A stretch of DNA of 64,000 nt, taken from the NCBI RefSeq assembly GCF_035195345.1, contig NZ_CP136574.1:744001-808000 (forward strand). The letters are read 5' to 3'. Position 1 is the stretch's first letter. The number at the start of each line of letters is the position of its first letter. This document shows, piece after piece, positions 1 to 8,479 of the stretch. The DNA is from Flavobacterium sp. GTDB taxonomy: Bacteria > Bacteroidota > Bacteroidia > Flavobacteriales > Flavobacteriaceae. The notes beneath the pieces were generated by a model. The model saw only the letters and a list, made by a program, of their open reading frames with translations, was not told where the DNA came from and ran no database searches. The position numbers and the translations under genes were made by a program.

Positions 1-204
1 TTCTTCAACAACATTTAATTCTTGAATTCCAAAAACCTCACAACTACGCATTACCGCACTCGTATTATGCAATTGATACACATCTTCCATTGCAATGGTA
101 AAATGTTTGGTTCTATTCTTCAATACCCTCAAAAAACCTTCCTTTCGATTTTCGGTAATAAACCCTTCTAAATATTCTAAAAGCGCATGATTAGAAAAAC
201 TCAT
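1..204 (-). CDS. TrmH/SpoU-family RNA 2'-O-methyltransferase, N-terminal part
   Basis: The gene reads leftward and is cut by the window edge. Its start is the ATG complementary to 202-204, and 68 codons are visible. The part from about residue 35 (TIAMEDVYQLHNTSAVMRSC) matches the N-terminal SpoU region of TrmH, where an N-x-S-A-hydrophobic-hydrophobic-R segment begins the knotted methyltransferase domain. Such enzymes methylate the 2'-OH of a tRNA or rRNA guanosine using S-adenosylmethionine. The catalytic and AdoMet-binding C-terminus lies outside the window, so the exact substrate (tRNA G18 or another position) cannot be fixed. It is divergent from the sirtuin gene, with 44 bp between the two starts. 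Confidence 0.8.
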   Translation of the reverse strand, partial: MSFSNHALLEYLEGFITENRKEGFLRVLKNRTKHFTIAMEDVYQLHNTSAVMRSCEVFGIQELNVVEE

Positions 205-248
205 GTTTTTTTTATTAAATTTACTACAAAGAAAAAGAAAATTGGGCT

Positions 249-956
249 ATGAAAAAAATTGTAGTACTAACAGGAGCTGGAATTAGCGCCGAAAGCGGCA
301 TCAAAACCTTCCGTGATGCTGATGGTTTATGGGAAGGTCACGATATTATGGAAGTGGCCTCACCTATTGGTTGGAATAAAAATTCTGAATTAGTCTTAGA
401 CTTTTACAACAAAAGAAGAGCCCAACTCTTAACCGTAAAACCCAATAAAGCACACGAAATCTTAGCCGAATTAGAAGAACATTTCGATATTCATATCATA
501 ACCCAAAACGTTGACGATTTACACGAAAGAGCCGGAAGTAATAAAGTCGTTCATTTGCATGGCGAATTATTAAAAGTAAGAAGTATTTTTAATGAAAACT
601 TTGTTCTAGATTGGAAACACGATTTAAACTTAGGTGATTTTGATTTAGAAGGTAATCAATTGAGACCGCATATTGTTTGGTTTGGTGAAGATGTTCCCAT
701 GATTGAACACGCTATTGATATTGTAGAAACCGCTGATATTTTGATTATTATTGGGACTTCGTTACAAGTATATCCTGCGGCTGGATTAATGAATTATGTA
801 AACCAAAACGTTCCTGTTTATTATATTGATCCAAAACCAGCTACGATTTATGATTTACCAAACGAACTGAAAGTCTTACCCTTGACCGCAGTTGAAGGAA
901 TGAAAATTGTAAAAGAGGAATTGGTAAATTCAATCCAAAAAACTTCTGACTTCTAA
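249..956 (+). CDS. cobB: NAD-dependent protein deacylase, class III sirtuin, without zinc cysteines
   Basis: A sirtuin removes acyl groups from protein lysines, consuming NAD+. Seen: the GAGIS-AESGI-x-TFR NAD-binding segment at residues 9-22, the TQNVDDLHERAG segment, and the LHGELLKVR segment holding the catalytic His. Y53 and R56 (FYNKRR) form the Tyr-x-x-Arg pair that class III members (SIRT5, E. coli CobB) use to bind succinyl- or malonyl-lysine. The 235-residue protein has no cysteine at all, so the usual four-Cys zinc site is absent; the region is replaced by RSIFNENFVLDWKHDLNL. The last codons and the stop lie inside a 7-bp repeat array (942-976). A desuccinylase activity is inferred from the Tyr/Arg pair. 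Confidence 0.9.
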   Translation: MKKIVVLTGAGISAESGIKTFRDADGLWEGHDIMEVASPIGWNKNSELVLDFYNKRRAQLLTVKPNKAHEILAELEEHFDIHIITQNVDDLHERAGSNKVVHLHGELLKVRSIFNENFVLDWKHDLNLGDFDLEGNQLRPHIVWFGEDVPMIEHAIDIVETADILIIIGTSLQVYPAAGLMNYVNQNVPVYYIDPKPATIYDLPNELKVLPLTAVEGMKIVKEELVNSIQKTSDF

Positions 957-976
957 CTTCTAACTTCTAACTTCTT
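942..976. repeat. 7-bp periodic array (locus 1)
   Basis: Five consecutive heptamers: ACTTCTG, then ACTTCTA three times, then ACTTCTT. The array covers the last codons and the stop of the sirtuin gene and runs to 2 bp from the TATATTTG -7 box of purB (979-986), so it occupies the region where a -33 element would lie. Confidence 0.85.
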
Positions 977-1012
977 ATTATATTTGCACTTCTTTAAACA
1001 ACACACAACAAA

Positions 1013-2356
1013 ATGCAATTAACAGAATTAAACGCTATTTCGCCAATTGATGGTCGTTATAGAAGCAAAACTATTTCATTATCTCCTTATTTTTCTGAAG
1101 AAGCCTTAATTAAATACCGTGTTTTGGTAGAGGTTGAATACTTTATTGCTTTGCGCGAAGCTGATTTACCTCAATTATCCAAAATTGACAAATCGATTTA
1201 CGATTCTTTAAGAGCTATTTACAAAAATTTTTCTACTGAAGATGCACTTTGGATTAAAGAAACTGAGAAAACAACGAATCACGATGTAAAAGCAGTGGAA
1301 TATTTCATCAAATCGAAATTCGACGGTTTAGGATTACAAGATTACAAAGAGTTTATTCATTTCGGATTGACTTCTCAAGATATTAATAATACAGCAATTC
1401 CACTTTCGACAAAAGAAGCATTTGAAAATGTATATTTACCTGGTTTAGTAAGCGTGATTGCAAAATTAAAAGAATTAGCAATGGAATGGTCAGACATTCC
1501 AATGTTAGCTAGAACCCACGGACAACCAGCCTCTCCTACTCGTTTAGGAAAAGAAATTTTAGTTTTTGTAGAACGTTTAGAAGAACAAATGCGTTTGTTA
1601 TTCAATGTTCCTTTTGCAGCTAAATTTGGTGGTGCCACCGGAAATTACAACGCACACAAAGTAGCCTATCCAAACACCGATTGGAGAAAATTTGGAAGTG
1701 ATTTTGTAGAAAACAGTTTAGGATTACACCATTCGTTTCCAACGACACAAATTGAACATTACGACCATTTTGCAGCCTTTTTCGATGCTTTAAAACGCAT
1801 CAATACGATTTTAATCGACTTGGATAGAGATATTTGGACGTACGTTTCAATGGATTATTTCAAACAAAAAATCAAAGCAGGAGAAATTGGTTCTTCGGCG
1901 ATGCCACATAAAGTTAATCCGATTGATTTTGAAAATTCGGAAGGAAATTTAGGAATTGCCAATGCGATTTTCGAACATCTTTCCGCAAAATTACCACTTT
2001 CAAGATTACAACGCGATTTAACTGATAGTACTGTTTTACGTAATATTGGGGTTCCAATGGGACACACTTTAATCGCATTTGAAGCTACTCTGAAAGGCTT
2101 GAACAAATTATTATTAAATGAAGAAAAATTTGCAGAAGATTTAGAGAAAAATTGGGCGGTGGTTGCTGAAGCAATTCAAACAATTTTACGTCGTGAAGGT
2201 TATCCAAATCCGTATGAAGTTTTGAAAGACTTAACCAGAACAAACACTCTAATCAACAAAGAAGCAATTCATAATTTCATTGGAACTTTAAAAGTTTCTG
2301 AAGAAGTTAGAGCTGAATTGATGCAAATTACACCGAGTAATTATTTGGGGATTTAA
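1013..2356 (+). CDS. purB: Adenylosuccinate lyase
   Basis: This enzyme cleaves adenylosuccinate to AMP and fumarate, and SAICAR to AICAR, in purine synthesis. The 447-residue length is normal for the family. The fumarase/aspartase signature GSSAMPHKVNP is at residues 293-303, with the catalytic serine in the flexible loop, and the THGQP motif with the conserved His is at about residue 169. The N-terminus LNAISPIDGRY is typical of the E. coli-type enzyme. A TAnnTTTG -7 box (TATATTTG, 979-986) lies 26 bp before the ATG; no TTG -33 element is seen because the heptamer array sits there. The only good terminator after it lies within the start of the next gene (2375-2427). Confidence 0.96.
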   Translation: MQLTELNAISPIDGRYRSKTISLSPYFSEEALIKYRVLVEVEYFIALREADLPQLSKIDKSIYDSLRAIYKNFSTEDALWIKETEKTTNHDVKAVEYFIKSKFDGLGLQDYKEFIHFGLTSQDINNTAIPLSTKEAFENVYLPGLVSVIAKLKELAMEWSDIPMLARTHGQPASPTRLGKEILVFVERLEEQMRLLFNVPFAAKFGGATGNYNAHKVAYPNTDWRKFGSDFVENSLGLHHSFPTTQIEHYDHFAAFFDALKRINTILIDLDRDIWTYVSMDYFKQKIKAGEIGSSAMPHKVNPIDFENSEGNLGIANAIFEHLSAKLPLSRLQRDLTDSTVLRNIGVPMGHTLIAFEATLKGLNKLLLNEEKFAEDLEKNWAVVAEAIQTILRREGYPNPYEVLKDLTRTNTLINKEAIHNFIGTLKVSEEVRAELMQITPSNYLGI

Positions 2357-2369
2357 TTCCTTCTAAAAC

Positions 2370-3149
2370 ATGCCAAAACCTATCAGTATAAAACTCATTT
2401 GCTTTAGTTTACTGATAGGTTTTTTCTTTTATTCTTGTTCGTCTACCAAAACCCCAACCACAAATTCCAAAGCAGGTGTCGTTATTACCTTTGACGATTA
2501 CTTCGTAAACGAATGGAAAGAAGCGGATGTTCAACTCACAAAATACAATTGGAAAGCCACATTTTGCGTGAGTAATTTTGAAAAACTTTCGGCTAATGAT
2601 ATTTCTAACCTAAAAGAACTTCAAAACAAAGGGCACGAAATTGCTGGTCACGGATTTCGTCATCTCAATGCAAAAGAATTCACTAAGAAAAATAATAAAC
2701 AGCAATACTTAATAGTTGAAATTTTTCCTTTAATCGAAGCATTCAAAAAAGAAGGTATCGAAATTAAATCGTTTGCTTATCCTTTTGGAGCCAAAACACA
2801 AACGTTAGACTACGAATTACAAAAACATTTCAATATCATCAGAGGCACAGCAAAAGGCGGCAAAAAAGTAGCCGATAACGCTAATTTCTACAACGGAACT
2901 CGACTTGCAAACGGAATTGGAATCGACAGTAATTACGAGCATTTTAGTCTGAATTACATTACTAAAGTTTTAAATTACGCTAAAAAACATAATAAAATAG
3001 TGGTTTTCTACGGACACAAGCCTGTTGATAAAGCTACAAATGAGTATGAAGTAGATCTGAAAACATTAGAAATGATTTGTCAATTTGTGGTTTCAAACCA
3101 AATGAAATTTTACACGCTTCAAGAACTAAATTCGTTAAAAAAACAATAA
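2370..3149 (+). CDS. Polysaccharide deacetylase (NodB-type) lipoprotein
   Basis: A predicted lipoprotein of 259 residues: hydrophobic segment ICFSLLIGFFFYSC with the lipobox Cys at residue 23. The mature part opens with VVITFDDYF (TFDD at 40-43), the first NodB motif, and GHEIAGHGFRH (H94, H98) is the H-x3-H metal-site motif. FAYPFGAKT fits the third motif. The family removes N-acetyl groups from chitin-like sugars, peptidoglycan or surface polysaccharide; the substrate here is unknown. The gene starts 13 bp after purB, and a 14-bp perfect inverted repeat followed by a T-rich run lies inside codons 2-18. No other usable start would keep the signal peptide. Confidence 0.85.
   Translation: MPKPISIKLICFSLLIGFFFYSCSSTKTPTTNSKAGVVITFDDYFVNEWKEADVQLTKYNWKATFCVSNFEKLSANDISNLKELQNKGHEIAGHGFRHLNAKEFTKKNNKQQYLIVEIFPLIEAFKKEGIEIKSFAYPFGAKTQTLDYELQKHFNIIRGTAKGGKKVADNANFYNGTRLANGIGIDSNYEHFSLNYITKVLNYAKKHNKIVVFYGHKPVDKATNEYEVDLKTLEMICQFVVSNQMKFYTLQELNSLKKQ
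2375..2427 (+). terminator. Rho-independent terminator inside the deacetylase signal-peptide codons
   Basis: Perfect 14-bp inverted repeat: left arm 2375-2388 (AAAACCTATCAGTA), right arm 2410-2423, followed by more T residues (TTCTTTT). It has the form of an intrinsic terminator for purB, but it begins 5 bp after the ATG of the following gene. Confidence 0.75.
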
Positions 3150-3220
3150 AATTGAGCGCATAAAGAATTGAAATTTTGAAAACCGACCACTTTTCACTAT
3201 TTTAGTAAAAATTCAATTCT

Positions 3221-5455
3221 ATGCCCATATTGCTCACTGCTTCCACTGTTCATTTACCCAATTTAATTAGCGATTTAGGTCTAATTTTAGTCACTGCAGC
3301 CATTGCAGTACTCATTTTTAGAATCTTAAAACAACCGTTGGTTTTAGGATATTTGGTCGCGGGATTTTTAGCTGGAAGTGAATTTGATTTTTTTCCAACT
3401 GTGAAAGACATGAACAGTGTAAAAGTTTGGGCAGAAATTGGCGTCATATTCCTCTTATTTAGTTTAGGACTCGAATTTAGTTTTAAAAAACTAATGAAAG
3501 TCGGCGGAACGGCTTCCATCACAGCGTTGACCCAAATTATCACTATGGTAGCTTTGGGGTATTTCGTAGGACAAATGATGGATTGGGGCAAAATGAACAG
3601 TTTATTTTTAGGCGTAATTTTATCCATTTCTTCCACTACAATTATCTTAAAAACCTTTGACGAGTTAGGTGTAAAAACACAAAAATTCGCCGGAAATGTA
3701 ATTGGAGCGTTAATCGTTCAAGATATTTTAGCCATTTTAATGATGGTTCTATTGTCAACAGTTGCTGTAAGTCAGCAGTTTTCGGGTACTGAATTGTTTC
3801 AATCCGTTTTAAAATTAATTTTCTTTTTAACCATTTGGTTTGTAGCGGGAATTTTCTTCATTCCAACTTTACTTAAAAAAGCAAAACACCTTTTAACCGA
3901 TGAAATGTTACTAATCGTTTCGTTGGCTTTGTGTTTATTGATGGTGCTTTTTGCAGCTAATGTAGGCTTCTCGCCTGCTCTTGGTGCGTTTATCATGGGT
4001 TCGATTATTGCAGAAACCACGCAAGCCGAACACATTGAACATTTGGTAAAACCAGTAAAAGATTTATTTGGTGCGGTTTTCTTCGTATCGGTCGGAATGT
4101 TAATTGATCCTGAAATGTTGATGAAATATGCATTTCCTGTTGGAATTCTAACTTTAGTAGTGATTCTTGGACAATCCCTTTCTTCGACCATTGGCGCTTT
4201 ACTTTCGGGACAACCGTTGAAACAATCCATACAAACCGGAATGAGTTTATCGCAAATTGGAGAGTTTTCGTTCATCATTGCCACATTAGGAATGACGTTA
4301 AATGTGACGAGCGATTTCTTATATCCAATAGTAGTTGCGGTTTCAGCCATCACCACCTTTACAACACCTTTCATGGTGAAATTTTCAACGCCTTTATCCG
4401 TCTTTTTAGAAAAAAAACTACCAAGACGTTGGGTAAAAAGAATAGAACGCTACAGCGCCAATACCGAAGCCATTAAATCGGTGAGTACTTGGCAAATTGT
4501 ACTTCGTGCTTACTTAACTCAGGTAATAATTCACTCAATAATTATTGTTGCGATTATTCTACTTTCATCGAAATATATTTTGCCTTTAGTTTCAGCTTCT
4601 CGATTTGGGAATGCTACTGCTGCTTTAATAACAGTTGTTATTTTATCTCCTTTTTTGTGGGCATTATCGTTGCGAAGAGTAGCAGTGGAACAAGTACAAG
4701 AATTAATGAAAGTAAGAAAATATCAAGGTCCAATTATTGTTTTGGTCTTTTTTAGAATTGCATTATCCCTTTTTTATATGGGATTTGTATTGAATGAATT
4801 TTTCTCACCTGTTATTGCATTTATAGCTTTAGTAATTGGAATTGTTTTATATATTTTATTTCCAAAAAAATTACATGCCTTCTACAATAAAATAGAGAGT
4901 CATTTCATAAAAAACTTCAACGACAGAGAAATTACCAAACAAAGTAAACGCCAAAATGTACTTTCGCCTTGGGACGGACACATGGCTGATTTTGTAATTG
5001 CAACAGCCTCTAATTTAGCAGGTAAAACCCTAGACGAATTGAAAATCAGAGAGCAATTTGGAATCAATATTGCCTCTATAAAACGTGGTGAGATTACGAT
5101 TAATATTCCTATTCGAACCGAGCGACTATTTCCGGGTGATGAAATCAACATTATTGGTACCGATGAACAAGTAAAGTTATTTAAAAACTATTTGGATAAA
5201 AACGAAATCGACGCGCCTGAAACGCTAGTTAAAGAAGACATCATTCTACAACAATTAGAGCTTAAAAACCGAGTTTGTATCGGAAAAAGTATCCGAGATT
5301 CGCAAATTAGAGAGAAAACGCATGGCATCATTGTAGGCATCGAACGCAACGGAAAACGTATTCTAAACCCAGAATCACACTGGATTTTAGAATCTGATGA
5401 TATTTTATGGATTGCCGGTGATCGGAAAAAGATTAATGAGTTTTTGAAAGGGTAA
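3221..5455 (+). CDS. CPA2-family cation:proton antiporter with RCK_C domains (KefB-like)
   Basis: A 744-residue inner-membrane antiporter. Residues about 15-400 are many hydrophobic segments of the Na+/H+ exchanger fold, including the LGVILSISSTTIILKTFDELG stretch and the GFSPALGAFIMGSIIAET segment. A further hydrophobic part follows (about 425-560). The C-terminus carries two RCK_C/TrkA_C-like domains (about 585-655 and 670-740), which usually bind ligands and gate transport. No Rossmann RCK_N (TrkA_N) domain with a GxGxxG motif is visible between them, unlike KefB/KefC. Ion specificity (K+ or Na+) cannot be read from the sequence. Confidence 0.85.
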   Translation: MPILLTASTVHLPNLISDLGLILVTAAIAVLIFRILKQPLVLGYLVAGFLAGSEFDFFPTVKDMNSVKVWAEIGVIFLLFSLGLEFSFKKLMKVGGTASITALTQIITMVALGYFVGQMMDWGKMNSLFLGVILSISSTTIILKTFDELGVKTQKFAGNVIGALIVQDILAILMMVLLSTVAVSQQFSGTELFQSVLKLIFFLTIWFVAGIFFIPTLLKKAKHLLTDEMLLIVSLALCLLMVLFAANVGFSPALGAFIMGSIIAETTQAEHIEHLVKPVKDLFGAVFFVSVGMLIDPEMLMKYAFPVGILTLVVILGQSLSSTIGALLSGQPLKQSIQTGMSLSQIGEFSFIIATLGMTLNVTSDFLYPIVVAVSAITTFTTPFMVKFSTPLSVFLEKKLPRRWVKRIERYSANTEAIKSVSTWQIVLRAYLTQVIIHSIIIVAIILLSSKYILPLVSASRFGNATAALITVVILSPFLWALSLRRVAVEQVQELMKVRKYQGPIIVLVFFRIALSLFYMGFVLNEFFSPVIAFIALVIGIVLYILFPKKLHAFYNKIESHFIKNFNDREITKQSKRQNVLSPWDGHMADFVIATASNLAGKTLDELKIREQFGINIASIKRGEITINIPIRTERLFPGDEINIIGTDEQVKLFKNYLDKNEIDAPETLVKEDIILQQLELKNRVCIGKSIRDSQIREKTHGIIVGIERNGKRILNPESHWILESDDILWIAGDRKKINEFLKG

Positions 5456-5483
5456 TTCTTTAGTATTCGGTTATCCACAACTT

Positions 5484-5503
5484 TGTCATTCCGAAGGAAT
5501 CTC
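5484..5503. repeat. Dispersed intergenic repeat with GGAAT/ATTCC palindrome
   Basis: The stretch TCATTCCGAAGGAATCTC contains the palindrome ATTCCGAAGGAAT. A degenerate copy in the other direction (GAGATTCCTATTCTGCGGAATGAC) is at 41017-41040. It lies just before the CAP-domain gene, and reading-frame extension of that gene through it is probably not real. Confidence 0.6.
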
Positions 5504-5557
5504 TTGGATTATTTTGGCATGAAAATTGGCATTAATCTAGATATCAAACCAAAATTT

Positions 5558-7858
5558 ATGAGCAAACTTTTCTTCTTTATATCATTTTTGTTTTCCATTT
5601 CACTTTTTTCTCAAGAAGAAATTGAAATCGACTTTGAAAAATTAAATTCAAAAGTTACTATTTTAATAAACAATCACAGAAAATCACTAAAATTAAAAGA
5701 ATTCGAAAAAGATACTTTTCTTCTTAAAGCTGCTGAAGATCATAGTCTATATCTAAAGAAATTAGGCTTTTTATCTCACGAACAAAAAGATGTAAAAATG
5801 AAGAATCCAAGTGACAGAGTTTCTTTTTATGGTGGTAAAAAGTTTAGCGGATTTGGAGAAAATATTCTATTCACTTCTGTAAAAAAAGAAAAATATAGCG
5901 ATAAAGAGTTGAATAAGCTAGCTCAAACTATTTTTAATCAATGGAAAAATTCGCCACCTCACTACAAAAACATCATTAACAAAAATTTTGATGCAGCCGA
6001 TTTAGGTTTTTTTATTGATTCAAAGAGAAATAGGATTTATGCTACTAATGTTTTTGGTATAAAAGGAATTCAAATACCAAATCAACTATCTGAAAATGCA
6101 TTTGGAGTTGAAGAAAAAAATAAAAAATGTAGACCAATTGATTTTGGAACTAAATTACATATCGGAAATAGCATTGCAATAGAGGGCGATAATGTTATTC
6201 TGTATTATCATGATAAAAAGAAATTTGAATTGATGTTTTCTGAACCAAGAGATGGAATTGCAATTGATTTTGTTGAAAAAGAACAAATGAGTTGCAACAA
6301 GCCTAACACTTTTGACGTCTCTCCAATTTATGATGGCGTCATGTCAGAACCTATTTACAGAGAAGAATTATTAAAAAACAACACCGCTCAAAACGAATAC
6401 AAGTTAATCACTAAAGTTGGAAAAGTTCCCAATCATCTTATCGGTAAAGAAATTGTAGCTAATGTAATTTTGATTTTTGATAATTGTGCTTGCGAATATG
6501 TTGTGCCTTTACAAATAAAATCAAAAACCATTGATTTATTTCCTTTAGAACCAATCATTGAATTAACAAATGATGCTAGTTTGAGTAATAAAGGCATTTT
6601 GTTCACTGATGTAATTTTATTTGAATTTGATAAAAATAAAATAAAATCAAAAAATGAATTCTACTATAAATATTATAACAAAGTACATTCAACTCAAATT
6701 TATAGTTATAGTTCCGTGGAAGGAAATGAAATTTCTAACAAAAAATTACACACTGATAGAGCAATTGCTATCGAAAAATTTGCAAAAGATTCTTTAAATA
6801 TAAAACTAAAACCTTCTTTAGTAATAGCGGAAGAAAATTGGGAAAAATGCTACATTCAATTAGCTATGGAAAACATGGAATATTTAGCCAGTAAACCCAA
6901 AAATGAAATTAGAGATTACATAAATATAAAAAACAAAGATTTTGAAACGTATCTAAATGATCAAAGAGTTTCTAAATTAGTTGTCAATTATTATGGAGAA
7001 ATTAATAAAGATTCGTTGTCGAATGAAGATTATTTTAGCACTTTATATGACTTAAATCTAAAAACTGCTATTTATGATAAGGAATATAAAAAGGCGAATT
7101 TGGCGCTTTCAAAATTGTATACTTCGGAATATAGTTTGAGTATTTTTGATGAAATGGTTTTTAATGAAATTAAAACAAATCCTAAATTAGTTCAAAATGC
7201 TACGGCAGTAATCTGTAAAAATTTCAATCAAGATTATTTTAAAACGACTCAATTTCTGAAAATTTGGTTAGAAAAATTTGATACTTTACCAAAAAACGTA
7301 CAACTAAACTTATTGATTCTTTATTGTAGAATAAATAGCGAATTACTTGAAAAATGGGATGTTAATATTTCTAAACTAACCAATGTTAGTAAACCGGCGT
7401 CAATAGAAAACAAGTTCCTAACATTTAAAGAAAATAAAAAGCTTCAATCCAATTTCGATTATATTTTACTCTATTATAGCAATCATATCAACGATTATAA
7501 AAATATCAAGCAATATTTCGATAGAGTTTACATGAGCTTTAAATCGAACATAAAAACAAAAGAAGATAGGATTAATTTAGCTTTATTTGTCAATCATTGG
7601 AGTGTTTATAGTTATAGTATTACTTTACTCAAAGCCGAAATGAATAAGCCTACATTTTCAAAAGAAGAAGCATTATTATTAGCGCAAACTGCTACTCTTT
7701 TCTTTGATGAAAACGATGTAAAAACCAATCAACAAATTTTAAACAAAGTCTATCAACTGAATAAAAAAGAATGGTGCGAATGGCAAAAAGAAAATTTCAA
7801 TCTTTTGAGAAATGAACTAATTAAATCAGATTTCTGTAAAAAATGCAATAATCTGTAA
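5558..7858 (+). CDS. Large secreted CAP-domain protein with divergent OmpA-like region
   Basis: Start chosen at 5558 because MSKLFFFISFLFSISLFSQ is a good signal peptide; the frame is open further upstream, but that part passes through a dispersed repeat. Mature residues about 20-180 form a CAP/SCP domain (HSLYLKKLGFLSHEQ, then NILF and W-x-SPPHYKNI), like the allergen V5/Tpx-1 family in bacterial secreted proteins. A later segment (VILFEFDKNKI, then SSVEGNEISNKKLHTDRA) resembles a divergent OmpA C-terminal domain, which may bind peptidoglycan. The last roughly 300 residues are not recognised. The next gene encodes a short paralogue of the CAP part. Role unknown; envelope localisation is inferred. 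Confidence 0.75.
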   Translation: MSKLFFFISFLFSISLFSQEEIEIDFEKLNSKVTILINNHRKSLKLKEFEKDTFLLKAAEDHSLYLKKLGFLSHEQKDVKMKNPSDRVSFYGGKKFSGFGENILFTSVKKEKYSDKELNKLAQTIFNQWKNSPPHYKNIINKNFDAADLGFFIDSKRNRIYATNVFGIKGIQIPNQLSENAFGVEEKNKKCRPIDFGTKLHIGNSIAIEGDNVILYYHDKKKFELMFSEPRDGIAIDFVEKEQMSCNKPNTFDVSPIYDGVMSEPIYREELLKNNTAQNEYKLITKVGKVPNHLIGKEIVANVILIFDNCACEYVVPLQIKSKTIDLFPLEPIIELTNDASLSNKGILFTDVILFEFDKNKIKSKNEFYYKYYNKVHSTQIYSYSSVEGNEISNKKLHTDRAIAIEKFAKDSLNIKLKPSLVIAEENWEKCYIQLAMENMEYLASKPKNEIRDYINIKNKDFETYLNDQRVSKLVVNYYGEINKDSLSNEDYFSTLYDLNLKTAIYDKEYKKANLALSKLYTSEYSLSIFDEMVFNEIKTNPKLVQNATAVICKNFNQDYFKTTQFLKIWLEKFDTLPKNVQLNLLILYCRINSELLEKWDVNISKLTNVSKPASIENKFLTFKENKKLQSNFDYILLYYSNHINDYKNIKQYFDRVYMSFKSNIKTKEDRINLALFVNHWSVYSYSITLLKAEMNKPTFSKEEALLLAQTATLFFDENDVKTNQQILNKVYQLNKKEWCEWQKENFNLLRNELIKSDFCKKCNNL

Positions 7859-7893
7859 CTTAAACGAGTTATTGTAAAAAATCTCCAACTAAC

Positions 7894-8403
7894 ATGAAAA
7901 CCCAAATCAACCTGTTTTTAATATTCATATCCACATTTAGTTTCAGTCAAAATCAAAACAAAATTGATTTGGAAAAACTGAAAACAAAAGTATATCAATT
8001 GGTAAACGAAGAACGTTCCAATAACGACAGAAAATTACTTGGTTTGGATGTTCATTTGAAAAAAGCAGCTGACGACCATGCTAAATACATTGCAAAAACA
8101 CAAACTTTATCACATGAACAAACAGATGCAAAAAAGGAAACTCCGAAAGTTCGTGTTTACTTTTATGGTGGAAATTCGTTTGTATTAGTGGGTGAAAACT
8201 TATTATTCACAGGAATTAAAGACCAAATTTATACTGAAACTGACTTAGACACTTTAGCCTTAAAAATGTTCAATCTGTGGAAGAAATCACCAAATCATTT
8301 AAAAAACATTTTAGACCATCAATATTTTTATACTGAAATCAGTTTTAGTATCGATTGGGAAAATAAGAAAATTTATGCGGTGCAAATGTTTGGCGCAAAA
8401 TAA
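7894..8403 (+). CDS. Small secreted CAP-domain protein
   Basis: 169 residues: signal peptide MKTQINLFLIFISTFSFSQ followed by a single CAP domain. The motif order of the upstream gene is repeated (AADDHAKYIAKTQTLSHEQ, VGENLLFTG, W-KKSPNHLKNI), so the two are paralogues, probably from a local duplication; here the long C-terminal part is missing. 35 bp separates it from the upstream gene, and a strong terminator follows at once, so the pair is likely an operon. Function is unknown beyond the family. Confidence 0.78.
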   Translation: MKTQINLFLIFISTFSFSQNQNKIDLEKLKTKVYQLVNEERSNNDRKLLGLDVHLKKAADDHAKYIAKTQTLSHEQTDAKKETPKVRVYFYGGNSFVLVGENLLFTGIKDQIYTETDLDTLALKMFNLWKKSPNHLKNILDHQYFYTEISFSIDWENKKIYAVQMFGAK

Positions 8404-8405
8404 AA

Positions 8406-8434
8406 AAACCTGATAGCTTATAACTATCAGGTTT
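8406..8434 (+). terminator. Terminator after CAP gene pair
   Basis: Perfect 11-bp stem AAACCTGATAG / CTATCAGGTTT with a 7-nt loop, flanked by an A run and a T run. It lies between convergent genes and may also serve guaB. Confidence 0.8.
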
Positions 8435-8442
8435 CCATTTTT

Positions 8443-8476
8443 ACTGCTAACTGCGACTGATCACTGAAAACTTAAA
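8443..8476. repeat. 7-bp periodic array (locus 2)
   Basis: Units ACTGCTA, ACTGCG (6 bp), ACTGATC, ACTGAAA, ACTTAAA in the gap between the convergent CAP gene and guaB. Confidence 0.7.
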
Positions 8477-8479
8477 AAA

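Noticed and set aside
5483..5557. Longer start for the CAP-domain protein.
   Set aside because: The extra codons are encoded by a dispersed repeat and would bury the signal peptide; ATG 5558 is preferred.
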